From positions 1,364,001 through 1,428,000 of the forward strand of contig NZ_AP024545.1 of assembly GCF_018406605.1 (NCBI RefSeq): a DNA stretch of 64,000 bases, written 5' to 3'. The position numbers and the translations under genes were made by a program. The notes below the pieces were generated by a model that worked only from the letters and a program-made list of their open reading frames with translations, did no database searches and was not told where the DNA came from. The stretch comes from Noviluteimonas caseinilytica (GTDB lineage: Bacteria > Pseudomonadota > Gammaproteobacteria > Xanthomonadales > Xanthomonadaceae). Positions 41,652-50,910 of this stretch are shown one piece after another; position 1 is the first letter of the stretch; the number at the start of each line of letters is the position of its first letter.

Positions 41652-43781
41652 TCAGTTGCGCAACCGCACCGGCGGCACGCGATCGCCCCGGCCGTCGACG
41701 AACATCGCCACGCGCCCGTCGATGCGCCGGAAGCGCAGGTCGACGCGATCGTTGCCCAGCGCGACATCGAGCAACCGCACTTCGTCGATGCCGATCGGCA
41801 GGCGCGGACGATCGACCGAGATCTCGCCACGCAAGCCATCGATCTCCACGCCCAGGCACGCCTGCAGCAACATGAAAGGCGCGCCCGCGGCCCACGCCTG
41901 CGGCAGGCAGGCGACGGGGTAGGCGATCGGTGGCGCGCCCTGCACGCGCGGGAAGCCGCAGAACAGTTCCGGCAGGCGCATGTCGAAGTTCACCGCGGAC
42001 TCGAACGCACTGCGCAGCAACGTGACCGCCGCATCGCGATGCCCGTAGCGCGCGATGCCCGCGGCGCATAGCGCCGTGTCGTGCGGCCAGATCGATCCGT
42101 TGTGGTACGACATCGGGTTGTAGCGCGCTTCGCCAAGCGCGAGCGTGCGCACGCCCCAGCCCGTGTGGAATTCCGGCAGCATCAATTGCGCGGCCACCGA
42201 TGCAGCGCGCGCGGGATCGGGCAAGCCGCAGAACAACAGATGCCCCGGATTGCTGGCGCGCACTTCGCACAGTGCGCCCTTGCCATCGACCGCGATGCCG
42301 TAGAAGCCGCGATCCTCCATCCAGTAGCGCGCTTCCACCGTCTCGCGCAATCGATTGGCGCGCGCGTCCCAACGTTGCGCGTCCTCGATCTCGCCGCGCA
42401 GCCCGGCCAGCTCCGACATCGCGCGGAACGCGGCGTACGCATAGCCCTGCACTTCGACGAGCGCGATGGGGCCGGGCGGGAATTTCCCGTCGGCATGGAA
42501 CACCGAATCCTCGCTGTCCTTCCAGCCCTGGTTGGACAAGCCGGTGGATTCGCCGCGCGCATAATCGAGGAAGCCGTTCGCGTTGGCATCGCAGACGCGC
42601 TCGATCCAGCCCGTTGCCGCGCGCAACGCAGGCCACAGGCGATCGACGAAGGCCATCTCGCCCGTGCGGCGCGCGTAGGCGCCCGCCAGCATCACGAACA
42701 GCGGCGTCGTATCCACGCCACCGTAATAACGCCCGAACGGCAGCTCCTTCATCGCCGCCATCTCGCCCTTGCGCGTCTCGTGCATGATCTTGCCGGGCGC
42801 CGAATCCAGGAACGACGACTCCTCCTGCGCCTGGTGCGCCGCGAGGAAGCCCAGCACGCCGCGCGCGATGCCCGGATCGAGCCACAAGGTCTGCAGCGCG
42901 GTGATCACCGCATCGCGCCCGAACGGCGTCGAGAACCACGGGATGCCCGCGTAGGGATACGGCCCGGTTTCCAGTTCGCTCGTCAGCAGCGCGAGGTCCG
43001 CGCGCGATCGTTGCATCCACGCATCGAACAACGGCCCGTTGCTGCGCACGCGCGCACCGCGACGCCCGCGCGACCGCATGCGGCGACGCGCCTGCGCCGC
43101 CGCTGTGCGATGCGTGGCGCGCGAAGGCACGGGGCCCGCTTCGCTGCCGACTTCGACGAACAGTTCCACTTCTTCGCCCGGCACCAGCGGGAACAGGAAT
43201 TCCAGCATCCGGCCTTCCACGCGATGCGCCTCGCGCGAGAACGCCACGACCGACGCGCGCATCACCTGGTCCAGCCCGCGATAGCGGAACTCCACCGTGT
43301 GGCTGCCCGCCGTGTGCGGCGTCGACAGCAACTCGCCGCGCGCCGGACGCACCATGCCGCGCACTTCGAACATGTCGCGGAAGTCCGCGCCGAGTTCGAT
43401 GCGCACCGGCAGCGTCAGCGGGGCGTTGCCGTAGTTCATGAAGGCGAGGCGCTCGTACATGCGCTCGTCGTGCAGGAAGCGCGAGCGCAGGATGTGCACG
43501 AGCCCTTGCGGGGCCTCGCTGCCACCGAGCGGCGGCAACTGGCGATTGGTGAGGTGCGCGAGGAAGAAGACGTTGTCTTCCGTGACCGCGGCGCTCAGCA
43601 GCGCGGGCACCGTTTCGCCGAGGCGCAGGCGGTAGATCGACAGCAGCCGCGTGTCGTCGCGGAACATCCCCGTGCTGCCTTCCTCGATGTCGCCGTACCC
43701 GTTGGCCACGAGGAAGCTGTCCCCGTCCTTGAGGACATGGCTCGCATACAACGCGGCAGTCGCCGCCGGATCCATGCTCAT
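41652..43781 (-). CDS. Amylo-alpha-1,6-glucosidase-like glycoside hydrolase
   Basis: A 709-residue enzyme: an N-terminal beta-rich glycogen-debranching-type domain (about 1-240, with GDIEEGSTGMFRDDTRLLS) and a C-terminal (alpha/alpha)6 barrel. Hallmarks are PWFSTPFGRDAVITALQTLW and YHNGSIWPHDTAL. An Arg-rich linker (about 230-245) joins the two. It probably trims alpha-glucosidic linkages. There is no signal peptide. Its start overlaps the stop of the glycosyltransferase gene (ATGA), so the two are made together. Confidence 0.85.
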   Translation of the reverse strand: MSMDPAATAALYASHVLKDGDSFLVANGYGDIEEGSTGMFRDDTRLLSIYRLRLGETVPALLSAAVTEDNVFFLAHLTNRQLPPLGGSEAPQGLVHILRSRFLHDERMYERLAFMNYGNAPLTLPVRIELGADFRDMFEVRGMVRPARGELLSTPHTAGSHTVEFRYRGLDQVMRASVVAFSREAHRVEGRMLEFLFPLVPGEEVELFVEVGSEAGPVPSRATHRTAAAQARRRMRSRGRRGARVRSNGPLFDAWMQRSRADLALLTSELETGPYPYAGIPWFSTPFGRDAVITALQTLWLDPGIARGVLGFLAAHQAQEESSFLDSAPGKIMHETRKGEMAAMKELPFGRYYGGVDTTPLFVMLAGAYARRTGEMAFVDRLWPALRAATGWIERVCDANANGFLDYARGESTGLSNQGWKDSEDSVFHADGKFPPGPIALVEVQGYAYAAFRAMSELAGLRGEIEDAQRWDARANRLRETVEARYWMEDRGFYGIAVDGKGALCEVRASNPGHLLFCGLPDPARAASVAAQLMLPEFHTGWGVRTLALGEARYNPMSYHNGSIWPHDTALCAAGIARYGHRDAAVTLLRSAFESAVNFDMRLPELFCGFPRVQGAPPIAYPVACLPQAWAAGAPFMLLQACLGVEIDGLRGEISVDRPRLPIGIDEVRLLDVALGNDRVDLRFRRIDGRVAMFVDGRGDRVPPVRLRN

Positions 43782-44839
43782 GCCAGGCGCAGGCCGCGAT
43801 CGGGTTCGCGACCTCGCGCCAGTTGTCGGTACAGGTCCACGTAGTGCTCGGCCATCCCGCGCGCGGTGAAGCGGCGCTCGAACACATCGCGCACCGCACG
43901 TCGGTCGTAGCCCAGCACTTCGCGCGTGGCGGCCACCGCATCGTCTTCGCTGGACACGATGCGGCCGGTCACGCCGTCGTCGATCACTTCGGGCACCGAG
44001 CCGCAACGCCACGCGACCACCGGCGTACCGCAGGACATCGCTTCGATCATCACGATGCCGAAGGGCTCCGGCCAGTTGATCGGGAACAGCAGCGCGGCGG
44101 CATTGCCGAGGAACTCCGGCTTCTGCGCATCGCCGATCTCGCCGATGAATTCCACGTCCGCGCCGCGCAGCAGCGGCTCGATCGCGCGCTCGTAGTACGC
44201 CTTGTCCTGCGCGTCGATCTTCGCGGCCACCTTCAACGGCATGCCGACGCGGCGTGCGATGGTGATGGCGCGATCCACGCGCTTCTCCGGCGAGATGCGG
44301 CCGAGGAAGGCGAGGTAATCGCCCTGCGGCTCGCCGTTGAACGGGCACAGCGTATCCGGCATGCCGTGGTGCACCGTGCCGAGCCAGTTGGCACTCGCCA
44401 GCGGCTTGCGCTGGTTCTCCGAGATCGATACGAGCGGGAACTGATCCCACTGCCGGTACACGCCCGGCAGGTCCTTGAGGTCCAACCGGCCGTGCAACGT
44501 CGTCAGCGTGCGATCCGCGAACTGCTCGAAGAACGGGAAGTGGATCATGTCGGTGTGGAAATGCAGCACGTCGAAATCGTCCATGCGCTCGCGCAGCTCG
44601 TGCAGCATGCTCATGTGCGAGGCAAGGTCGGATTTCAGCGGCGCGGGATCCAGCCGGATCGCCTGGTCGCGCGAAGCATGCAGCGTGGCGCGCGTCTTCG
44701 CTTCGGCCGACGCAAACAGGGTGACCTCATGTCCTGCATCCACGAGAGCATCGGTCAGCCAGGCCACCACGCGTTCGGTGCCACCGTAGAGTTTCGGCGG
44801 AACCGCTTCGTACAGCGGCGAAATTTGCGCAATCCTCAA
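43778..44839 (-). CDS. Glycosyltransferase family 4
   Basis: A 353-residue retaining GT-B enzyme. The N-terminal donor/acceptor motif PPKLYGGTERVVAWL, the nucleotide-sugar site GRISPEKRVDRAI and the EX7E motif in EPFGIVMIEAMSCG are all seen. The start is taken at TTG 44839 because the family begins with a LRIAQISPLYE-like strand and GGGGA lies six bases upstream; an in-frame ATG at 44908 would add 23 residues. With the downstream debranching enzyme it likely builds or remodels a glucan or glucosylated solute. Confidence 0.85.
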   Translation of the reverse strand: MRIAQISPLYEAVPPKLYGGTERVVAWLTDALVDAGHEVTLFASAEAKTRATLHASRDQAIRLDPAPLKSDLASHMSMLHELRERMDDFDVLHFHTDMIHFPFFEQFADRTLTTLHGRLDLKDLPGVYRQWDQFPLVSISENQRKPLASANWLGTVHHGMPDTLCPFNGEPQGDYLAFLGRISPEKRVDRAITIARRVGMPLKVAAKIDAQDKAYYERAIEPLLRGADVEFIGEIGDAQKPEFLGNAAALLFPINWPEPFGIVMIEAMSCGTPVVAWRCGSVPEVIDDGVTGRIVSSEDDAVAATREVLGYDRRAVRDVFERRFTARGMAEHYVDLYRQLARGREPDRGLRLA

Positions 44840-44939
44840 GACAGTTCCCCACGCGGCGGTCAGTGCCGCACCGTAGGCGAAAGGCCGTAAAAACGACGTC
44901 TGGAGCACGCGAGAGCGAGGCTGCGCCCCATTCAGATGC

Positions 44940-45926
44940 TCAGCCGCGCGGGCCGCCCATCACCGGCAGGATCGCGCCGTTGATGTACGACGCGGTCACT
45001 TTCGAGGCGAGGAAGACGAACGCGGGCGAGATCTCTTCCGGTTGCGCGGGACGTCCCATGTCGCTCTGCTTGCCGAATTCGGCGACGGCCTCTGCGGGAC
45101 GATCCGACGGATTCAACGGCGTCCACACTGGTCCGGGCGCCACCGCGTTCACGCGGATGCCGCGTTCCAGCAGGTTGCTGGCGAGCGACTTGGTGAACGC
45201 ATGGATCGCGCCCTTCGTCGCGGAGTAGTCCAGCAGTTCCTTGCTGCCGAACAACGCCGTCTCCGAGCCGCAGTTGATGATCGACCCGCCTTCGGGCAAG
45301 TACGGCAACGCCGCGCGCGCCATGTGGAAGTAGCCGCCGATGTTGGTCTGGAGCGTTTCCTGGAAGTGTTCTTCGCTGATGTCCGCCAGCGATGCGGCGT
45401 GCAACTGGAAGGCCGCGTTGTTCACCAGGATGTCGAGGCGCCCGAATTGCTTGACCGTCTTTTCCACCGCTTCTTCGCAGAAGCGCACGGATTTCACGTC
45501 GCCGGGGAGCAGCAGGCAACGCTGGCCTTCGGCTTCCACCAGGCGCTTGGTCTCTTTCGCATCCTCGTGTTCCGACAGGTAGACGATCGCCACGTCGGCG
45601 CCTTCGCGTGCATAGAGCACCGCGACCGCGCGCCCGATGCCGGAATCGCCGCCCGTCACGATCGCCACCATGTCGGCGAGCTTTTCGCTGCCGATGTAGT
45701 CGGGCGCGAGGAAGCGCGGGGCGAGGGCGAGGTCGTGTTCGTTGCCCGGTTTATCGAGGTGCTGCTTCGGCAGTTGCGTGGGTTCCTTGCGCGCGCCGGC
45801 CTGCACGGGTTTCTTCTTCGCCTGCGAACTCTGCGGTTTCGCCTTGGCGTCCTTCGCCTCGATCACCGATTGCAGCGCCCGTTGCTTCTTCGCGGTGGAC
45901 GCGCCGGTCTGTTTCTTGCTTGCCAT
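44940..45926 (-). CDS. SDR oxidoreductase with Lys-rich N-terminal extension
   Basis: A 328-residue short-chain dehydrogenase of the general-stress type (related to YhdF/YghA-like enzymes). TGGDSGIGRA, NNAA and YSATK are present, with the catalytic Ser in CGSETALFG. The first 60 or so residues precede the usual SDR start and are rich in Lys, Ala and Gln (KKPVQAGARKEPTQLPKQ), probably disordered and perhaps nucleic-acid or membrane binding. The substrate is unknown. It is divergent from the disordered-protein gene that starts at 46069. Confidence 0.88.
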   Translation of the reverse strand: MASKKQTGASTAKKQRALQSVIEAKDAKAKPQSSQAKKKPVQAGARKEPTQLPKQHLDKPGNEHDLALAPRFLAPDYIGSEKLADMVAIVTGGDSGIGRAVAVLYAREGADVAIVYLSEHEDAKETKRLVEAEGQRCLLLPGDVKSVRFCEEAVEKTVKQFGRLDILVNNAAFQLHAASLADISEEHFQETLQTNIGGYFHMARAALPYLPEGGSIINCGSETALFGSKELLDYSATKGAIHAFTKSLASNLLERGIRVNAVAPGPVWTPLNPSDRPAEAVAEFGKQSDMGRPAQPEEISPAFVFLASKVTASYINGAILPVMGGPRG

Positions 45927-46068
45927 GCGGAACTCCGGGCGCGGGAAAGCCCCGAACCTAGCGATGCGCGCGTTGAAGCGACGTGGAAGGGGCGTCGCGT
46001 TTTTCCATCACGCGCCGCACCGCGCACGCGCGCTAGGTTCGCGCTCACCAGCCCGCAGGGAGACGCCC

Positions 46069-46401
46069 ATGCCACGCGATATTCCGACCAAGCTCCCCGC
46101 CGACGGCGAACTCGAACGCCGCGACCCGCGCGTCGAAACGCGGCCGCGCGACGAAGACGTGCACATCGATCGCCGCGACCAGGTGCTGCTGCACGACATG
46201 CCGTCCATCACCAACCGCGGCACCGGCAGCGTCGATCCGGCCGCCGAGGGCCATGGCAAGTCCGCCAAGGCGATCCACGACGAGGATCCCGACGGCATGG
46301 GCATTCCCGGCGAAGCGGTGCGCAGCGGCCACGACCAGCAAGGCAGCGGCTTCTCCAGTTCCGACGACACCGCGATGGACGATCGCCATCTCAGCGATTG
46401 A
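46069..46401 (+). CDS. Hydrophilic, probably disordered protein (110 residues)
   Basis: Highly charged and almost without hydrophobic residues, with repeated Asp/Arg/Gly and Ser clusters (GSGFSSSDDTAMDDRHLSD at the end). No family recognised. AGGGAG stands seven bases before the ATG and a TAGGTT box 29 bases before it. It precedes the trehalose genes, which with its composition suggests a stress-protective (hydrophilin-like) role; this is inference. Confidence 0.65.
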   Translation: MPRDIPTKLPADGELERRDPRVETRPRDEDVHIDRRDQVLLHDMPSITNRGTGSVDPAAEGHGKSAKAIHDEDPDGMGIPGEAVRSGHDQQGSGFSSSDDTAMDDRHLSD

Positions 46402-46464
46402 GCACGGCGCGCGTTGACGCGCCGTCCACCCGATGCTCACGACGGCGTGAGCACAATCGATCGG

Positions 46465-47259
46465 ATGGAAACGAGTGAACGCCCGCGTCCATCGCCGCCG
46501 CCGCCCGCGCCTGGATGGACCGATACATGGGCGTTGTTCCTCGACGTCGATGGCTCGCTGCTCGATTTCGCGCTGGATCCCAATGGCGTCGTGACGCCCG
46601 AGGGATTGCAGCGCGACATCGCCACGCTCCACGTTGCGCTCGATGGCGCCGTTGCCTTGGTGAGCGGGCGCGCGATCGATGCGATCGACGATGTGCTCGG
46701 TGCATTGCGACAAGTGCCAGCTGCTGGCCTGCACGGACTCGAACGCCGTGAAGCGGGCGGCGCGTACTTCGCGCCACCGCCCGCGCCCGACGCACTCGAT
46801 GCCGTGCATGCAGAAGCGCAACACGTCGCCGTGGCGTTCCCCGGTGCCGTCGCCGAACGCAAGGGACCGAACCTCGCGCTGCATTGGCGCGCCGCACCGG
46901 AAGCGCAGGATGCCTTCCGTGCATTCGCTGCAGCGGCGTTGCGATTGCTGCCGGAGTATCGCGTGCAGGCCGGCGACCACGTGCTCGAACTGCGTCCCGG
47001 CGGCGAATCCGCCGACAAGGGCACCGCGGTGGAAGCGTTCCTGCAGCAAGCCCCGTTCCGCGGTCGCCGCCCGGTGTTCGTCGGCGACGACCTGACCGAC
47101 GAACACGCCTTCGCCGTCGTCAACGCGCGCGACGGCATCAGCATCCTCGTCGGCGATCGCGATGCCAGCGTCGCGCGCTGGCAGTTGGCCAATCCCACCG
47201 CGGTGCGTGCCTGGTTGCATGCGCTCGCCACCGCCACCGCCACAGGAGTGCACGCATGA
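46465..47259 (+). CDS. otsB: Trehalose-6-phosphate phosphatase
   Basis: A 264-residue HAD-superfamily phosphatase that forms trehalose from trehalose-6-phosphate. Motif I is FLDVDGSLLDF (nucleophile Asp in DVDGS), the Ser of motif II lies in LVSGRAID, and motif IV is GDDLTDEHAF. Length fits OtsB (266 in E. coli). ATG 46465 is chosen; an in-frame GTG at 46447 is possible. The stop overlaps the GH15 start (ATGA). Confidence 0.93.
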   Translation: METSERPRPSPPPPAPGWTDTWALFLDVDGSLLDFALDPNGVVTPEGLQRDIATLHVALDGAVALVSGRAIDAIDDVLGALRQVPAAGLHGLERREAGGAYFAPPPAPDALDAVHAEAQHVAVAFPGAVAERKGPNLALHWRAAPEAQDAFRAFAAAALRLLPEYRVQAGDHVLELRPGGESADKGTAVEAFLQQAPFRGRRPVFVGDDLTDEHAFAVVNARDGISILVGDRDASVARWQLANPTAVRAWLHALATATATGVHA

Positions 47260-49040
47260 CGCGCCAGGCCAGCCTCGATCTCGGCGTCATCGGCAACGGC
47301 ACGTTCGGCGCCCTGATCGATCCCGACGGCAGCGTCGTGTGGTGCTGCCTGCCCGCGTTCGATGGCGATCCTGCGTTCTGTTCGCTGCTCTCGCCCAAGC
47401 GCCCGGGCGGTGCGTGGGAGATCGAGCTCGAAGACCAGGCGCACACCGAACAACGCTATCTCCCGAACACCGCCATCCTCATCACGGTGCTGCACGACCG
47501 CCACGGCGGCGCGCTGGAGATCACCGACTTCGCACCGCGCTGGCGGCATTACGATCGCCTCTATCGCCCGGTCGGCCTGTTCCGCCGCGTGCGTCCGCTC
47601 GCCGGTTCGCCGCGCATCCGCGTGCGCCTGCAACCGCTCGCCGACTGGGGCGCGCGCGAACCCGAACGCACGTGGGGCAGCAACCACATGCGCTGGCTGT
47701 TGCCCGGCCACGTGCTGCGCCTCACCACCGACCTGTCGCTGCGCCTGCTGCGCGACGAACTGCCCTTCGTGCTCGATCGCGAACTGCACTTCGTGCTCGG
47801 CCCTGATGAAACGCTGACGCAGCCGATCGGCGCGTTCGTCCGCGACGCCGAAGAGCGCACGACGAACTACTGGCGCGAATGGGTGCGTTACCTGTCGATC
47901 CCGCTGGAATGGCAGGAGGCCGTGATCCGCAGCGCCATCACGCTGAAGCTGTGCCAGTACGAGGACACCGGCGCGATCATCGCGGCGATGACCACGTCCA
48001 TCCCCGAAGCGCCGCACACCACGCGCAACTGGGATTACCGCTACTGCTGGCTGCGCGATGCGGCGTTCGTCGTGCGCGCGCTCAACCGGCTCGGCGCGAC
48101 GGCGACGATGGAGGAGTACATCCGCTACATCTTCAACATCGTCACCGCCGAACCCGCGGACATCCAGCCGGTGTTCGGCATCGGCTTCGAAGCGCAACTG
48201 CACGAAGACGAAGCCGAAGGCCTGGCGGGCTATCGCGGCATGGGCCCCGTGCGCGTCGGCAACCTGGCGTGGAAGCAGGTGCAGCACGATGTGTACGGCA
48301 GCGTCATGCTCGCCTCGACGCAGTTGTTCTTCGACCAGCGCCTGCAACATCCGGGCGATGCGGCGACGTTCGCGCGCCTGGAGCCGCTGGGCGAACAGGC
48401 CTGGCGCATGCACGACCAGCCGGATGCGGGCCTGTGGGAATTCCGCGGACGCGCGTCCGTGCACACGTATTCGTCGGTGATGTGCTGGGCCGCGTGCGAT
48501 CGCCTGGCGAAAGTCGCGGCGCGCTTCGGCCTGGTCGAGCGCGTGCAGCATTGGCGCGGGCGCGCGGATCGCATCCGCGCCAAGGTGATGGAAGCGGCGT
48601 GGAATGCCGAGCTCGGCCACTTCGTCGATGCCTTTGGCGGCGATCGCCTCGATGCGAGCCTGCTGCTGCTCGCGGACACGGGTTTCATCGAAGCGAAGGA
48701 TCCGCGCTACATCGCCACGGTGGAGGCGATCGGCAAGGGCCTGCGCCGCGGCCACGGCCTGTATCGCTACATCGCGCCGGACGACTTCGGCGCACCGGAA
48801 ACCAGCTTCACCATCTGCACGTTCTGGTACGTCGAAGCGCTCGCCGCGATCGGCCGCCATGACGAAGCGCGCGCGTTGTTCGAAACCGTGCTCGCGCGGC
48901 GCAATCCGCTGGGCCTGCTGTCGGAAGACCTGGGCTTCGAAGATGGCGAGGCGTGGGGCAACTTCCCGCAGACGTATTCGCACGTGGGCCTGATCAGCGC
49001 TGCGATGCACCTGTCGCGCCCGTGGCAGGACGCCACGTGA
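47256..49040 (+). CDS. Glycoside hydrolase family 15 protein (trehalase-like)
   Basis: A 594-residue GH15 enzyme: N-terminal beta-sandwich (about 1-230, starting LGVIGNGTFGALIDPDGSVV) then an (alpha/alpha)6 barrel with TRNWDYRYCWLRDAAFVVRA, a GH15 hallmark. Related enzymes hydrolyse trehalose or maltosaccharides. It is cytosolic (no signal peptide) and sits between otsB and otsA, coupled to otsB, so it may turn over trehalose or recycle glucans in the same compartment. Confidence 0.9.
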   Translation: MTRQASLDLGVIGNGTFGALIDPDGSVVWCCLPAFDGDPAFCSLLSPKRPGGAWEIELEDQAHTEQRYLPNTAILITVLHDRHGGALEITDFAPRWRHYDRLYRPVGLFRRVRPLAGSPRIRVRLQPLADWGAREPERTWGSNHMRWLLPGHVLRLTTDLSLRLLRDELPFVLDRELHFVLGPDETLTQPIGAFVRDAEERTTNYWREWVRYLSIPLEWQEAVIRSAITLKLCQYEDTGAIIAAMTTSIPEAPHTTRNWDYRYCWLRDAAFVVRALNRLGATATMEEYIRYIFNIVTAEPADIQPVFGIGFEAQLHEDEAEGLAGYRGMGPVRVGNLAWKQVQHDVYGSVMLASTQLFFDQRLQHPGDAATFARLEPLGEQAWRMHDQPDAGLWEFRGRASVHTYSSVMCWAACDRLAKVAARFGLVERVQHWRGRADRIRAKVMEAAWNAELGHFVDAFGGDRLDASLLLLADTGFIEAKDPRYIATVEAIGKGLRRGHGLYRYIAPDDFGAPETSFTICTFWYVEALAAIGRHDEARALFETVLARRNPLGLLSEDLGFEDGEAWGNFPQTYSHVGLISAAMHLSRPWQDAT

Positions 49041-49047
49041 GTCGCGC

Positions 49048-50415
49048 ATGAGTCGCCTCGTCATCGTCTCCAATCGCGTCGCGTTGCCGCACGAACAGCG
49101 TGCCGGCGGGCTCGCGGTGGCGATGCGCGCGGCGCTGAAGGAATTCGGCGGGCTGTGGTTCGGCTGGAGCGGCAAGCGCGTGCGCGACGAACCCTCGGGC
49201 CGCATGCACGAGATCAAGGACGGCAACACCACGTACGCGACGATGGACCTGTCGTACGAAGATTTCGACGGCTACTACAACGGCTTCTCCAACCGCACGC
49301 TCTGGCCGCTGCTGCACTTCCGCCTCGACCTGGTGGACTACCGGCGCGATACCTACGACGACTATCGCCGCGTGAATTCGCTGTTCGCCGAGAAGCTGGC
49401 GAAGCAATTGCGCCCGGACGACGTGGTGTGGGTGCACGACTACCACATGATTCCGCTCGCCCAGCGCCTGCGCGAACTCGGCGTCGCCAATCGCATCGGC
49501 TTCTTCCTGCACGTGCCGATGCCGTCGTCGGACCTGCTGGCGGCGATGCCGAACCACGAACAATTGTTTTCGTCGCTGGCCGCGTATGACCTCGTCGGCT
49601 TCCAGACCGAGCGCGACCTGGACCGCTTCCAGAGCTACGTGCGCCTGTATCGCGGCGGCAAGGTGTACGCCGATGGTCGGTTGCGCATGCAGGACGGGCG
49701 CGAATTCCGCGCCGGCGCATTCCCGATCAGCATCGACACCGGGATGATCGCGCGCCAGGCCGCCGCTGCCGTGTCGCGCGCATCGGTGCAGCGCCTGCGG
49801 GACAGCCTCGGCAGCCGCGTGCTCGCGATCGGCGTGGACCGGCTCGATTACTCGAAGGGCTTGCCGGATCGCTTCCGCGCCTTCGAACGCTTGCTGGAGA
49901 GTTATCCCGAACTACACGGGCAAATCACCTACCTGCAGCTCGCGCCCGTCTCGCGCGTCGAAGTGCCGGAATACCAGGCGTTGCGCCGCGAACTGGAAGG
50001 CCTGGCCGGCCACATCAACGGCCGCCACGCCGCGCCGGAATGGACGCCGGTGCGCTACGTCAACCGCGATTTCTCGCACGGCGTGCTCACGGGCTTCTAT
50101 CGCAGCGCGGACATCGGCCTGGTCACGCCGTTGCGCGATGGCATGAACCTGGTGGCGAAGGAGTTCGTGGCGTCGCAGGATCCGGAGAAGCCCGGCGTGC
50201 TCGTGCTGTCGCGCTTCGCCGGCGCGGCGGCGGAGATGCACGAAGCCCTCATCGTGAATCCGTACGACCTCGACGGCGTCGCCGACGCCCTCGCGCAGGC
50301 GCACGCCATGCCGATGGATGAACGCAAGGAACGCTGGCACGCGCTGCACAAGCGCCTGCAGAAACACGACATCACGTTGTGGCGGCGGAAATTCCTTGAG
50401 GCGCTCGCGGCCTGA
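49048..50415 (+). CDS. otsA: Trehalose-6-phosphate synthase
   Basis: A 455-residue retaining GT20 enzyme making trehalose-6-phosphate from UDP-glucose and glucose-6-phosphate. N-terminal loop VSNRVALPHEQRAGGLAVA, substrate-binding VHDYHMIPLAQRLRE, Arg/Lys pair in VDRLDYSKGLPDR and TPLRDGMNLVAKEFVA are all present. It follows the GH15 gene by 7 bases in one operon. It ends 6 bases from the convergent trmL. Confidence 0.96.
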   Translation: MSRLVIVSNRVALPHEQRAGGLAVAMRAALKEFGGLWFGWSGKRVRDEPSGRMHEIKDGNTTYATMDLSYEDFDGYYNGFSNRTLWPLLHFRLDLVDYRRDTYDDYRRVNSLFAEKLAKQLRPDDVVWVHDYHMIPLAQRLRELGVANRIGFFLHVPMPSSDLLAAMPNHEQLFSSLAAYDLVGFQTERDLDRFQSYVRLYRGGKVYADGRLRMQDGREFRAGAFPISIDTGMIARQAAAAVSRASVQRLRDSLGSRVLAIGVDRLDYSKGLPDRFRAFERLLESYPELHGQITYLQLAPVSRVEVPEYQALRRELEGLAGHINGRHAAPEWTPVRYVNRDFSHGVLTGFYRSADIGLVTPLRDGMNLVAKEFVASQDPEKPGVLVLSRFAGAAAEMHEALIVNPYDLDGVADALAQAHAMPMDERKERWHALHKRLQKHDITLWRRKFLEALAA

Positions 50416-50421
50416 GCCGCG

Positions 50422-50886
50422 TCATGCGCCGCCGTTGAAGCCCTGCTGGCGCCACGCTTCGAACACGACCACCGCGATCGCATTGGACAGGTTGAGGCTG
50501 CGATTGCCCGGCCGCATCGGCAGGCGCAGGCGCTGCGATTCCGGGACATGCGAGAGCACATCGTCCGGCAAGCCGCGCGTCTCGGGCCCGAAGAGAAACG
50601 CATCGCCTTGCGTGTAGGACGGCGTATCGAAGCGCACGCTGCCGCGGGTGCTCAGTGCGAAGAGGCGTTGGGGTGCGATCGCGGCGAGCGCTGCATCGAG
50701 CGAATCGTGGACCTGCAGCGTCGCGTATTCGTGGTAGTCGAGGCCGGCGCGTCGCAGCTGCGCATCCTCGAGCGTGAAGCCCAACGGCCGGACCAGGTGC
50801 AGGCGCGCCCCGGTGTTGGCGCACAAGCGGATCGCGTTGCCGGTGTTGGGCGGGATCTCGGGCTGGAAGAGGACGACATCGAACAT
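50422..50886 (-). CDS. trmL: tRNA (cytidine/uridine-34-2'-O)-methyltransferase TrmL
   Basis: A 154-residue SPOUT methyltransferase that methylates the wobble ribose of tRNA-Leu. Typical segments: LFQPEIPPNTGNAIRLCANT at the N-terminus and the knotted SAM site LFGPETRGLPDDVL plus RPGNRSLNLSNAIAVVVFE. Length equals E. coli TrmL (157). Cytosolic. Confidence 0.96.
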   Translation of the reverse strand: MFDVVLFQPEIPPNTGNAIRLCANTGARLHLVRPLGFTLEDAQLRRAGLDYHEYATLQVHDSLDAALAAIAPQRLFALSTRGSVRFDTPSYTQGDAFLFGPETRGLPDDVLSHVPESQRLRLPMRPGNRSLNLSNAIAVVVFEAWRQQGFNGGA

Positions 50887-50910
50887 GCCGCCATCATCGA
50901 CACAAGCCGC

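Noticed and set aside
41652..43781. Calling the debranching-like enzyme GlgX or a glycogen operon member
   Set aside because: Its N-terminal domain and (alpha/alpha)6 barrel do not match GH13 GlgX, and no glgA/B/C/P genes are adjacent.
44839..44908. Upstream ATG (44908) as the start of the GT4 gene
   Set aside because: The family begins at the LRIAQISPLYE strand, and GGGGA sits correctly before TTG 44839; the added 23 residues look unrelated. It remains possible.
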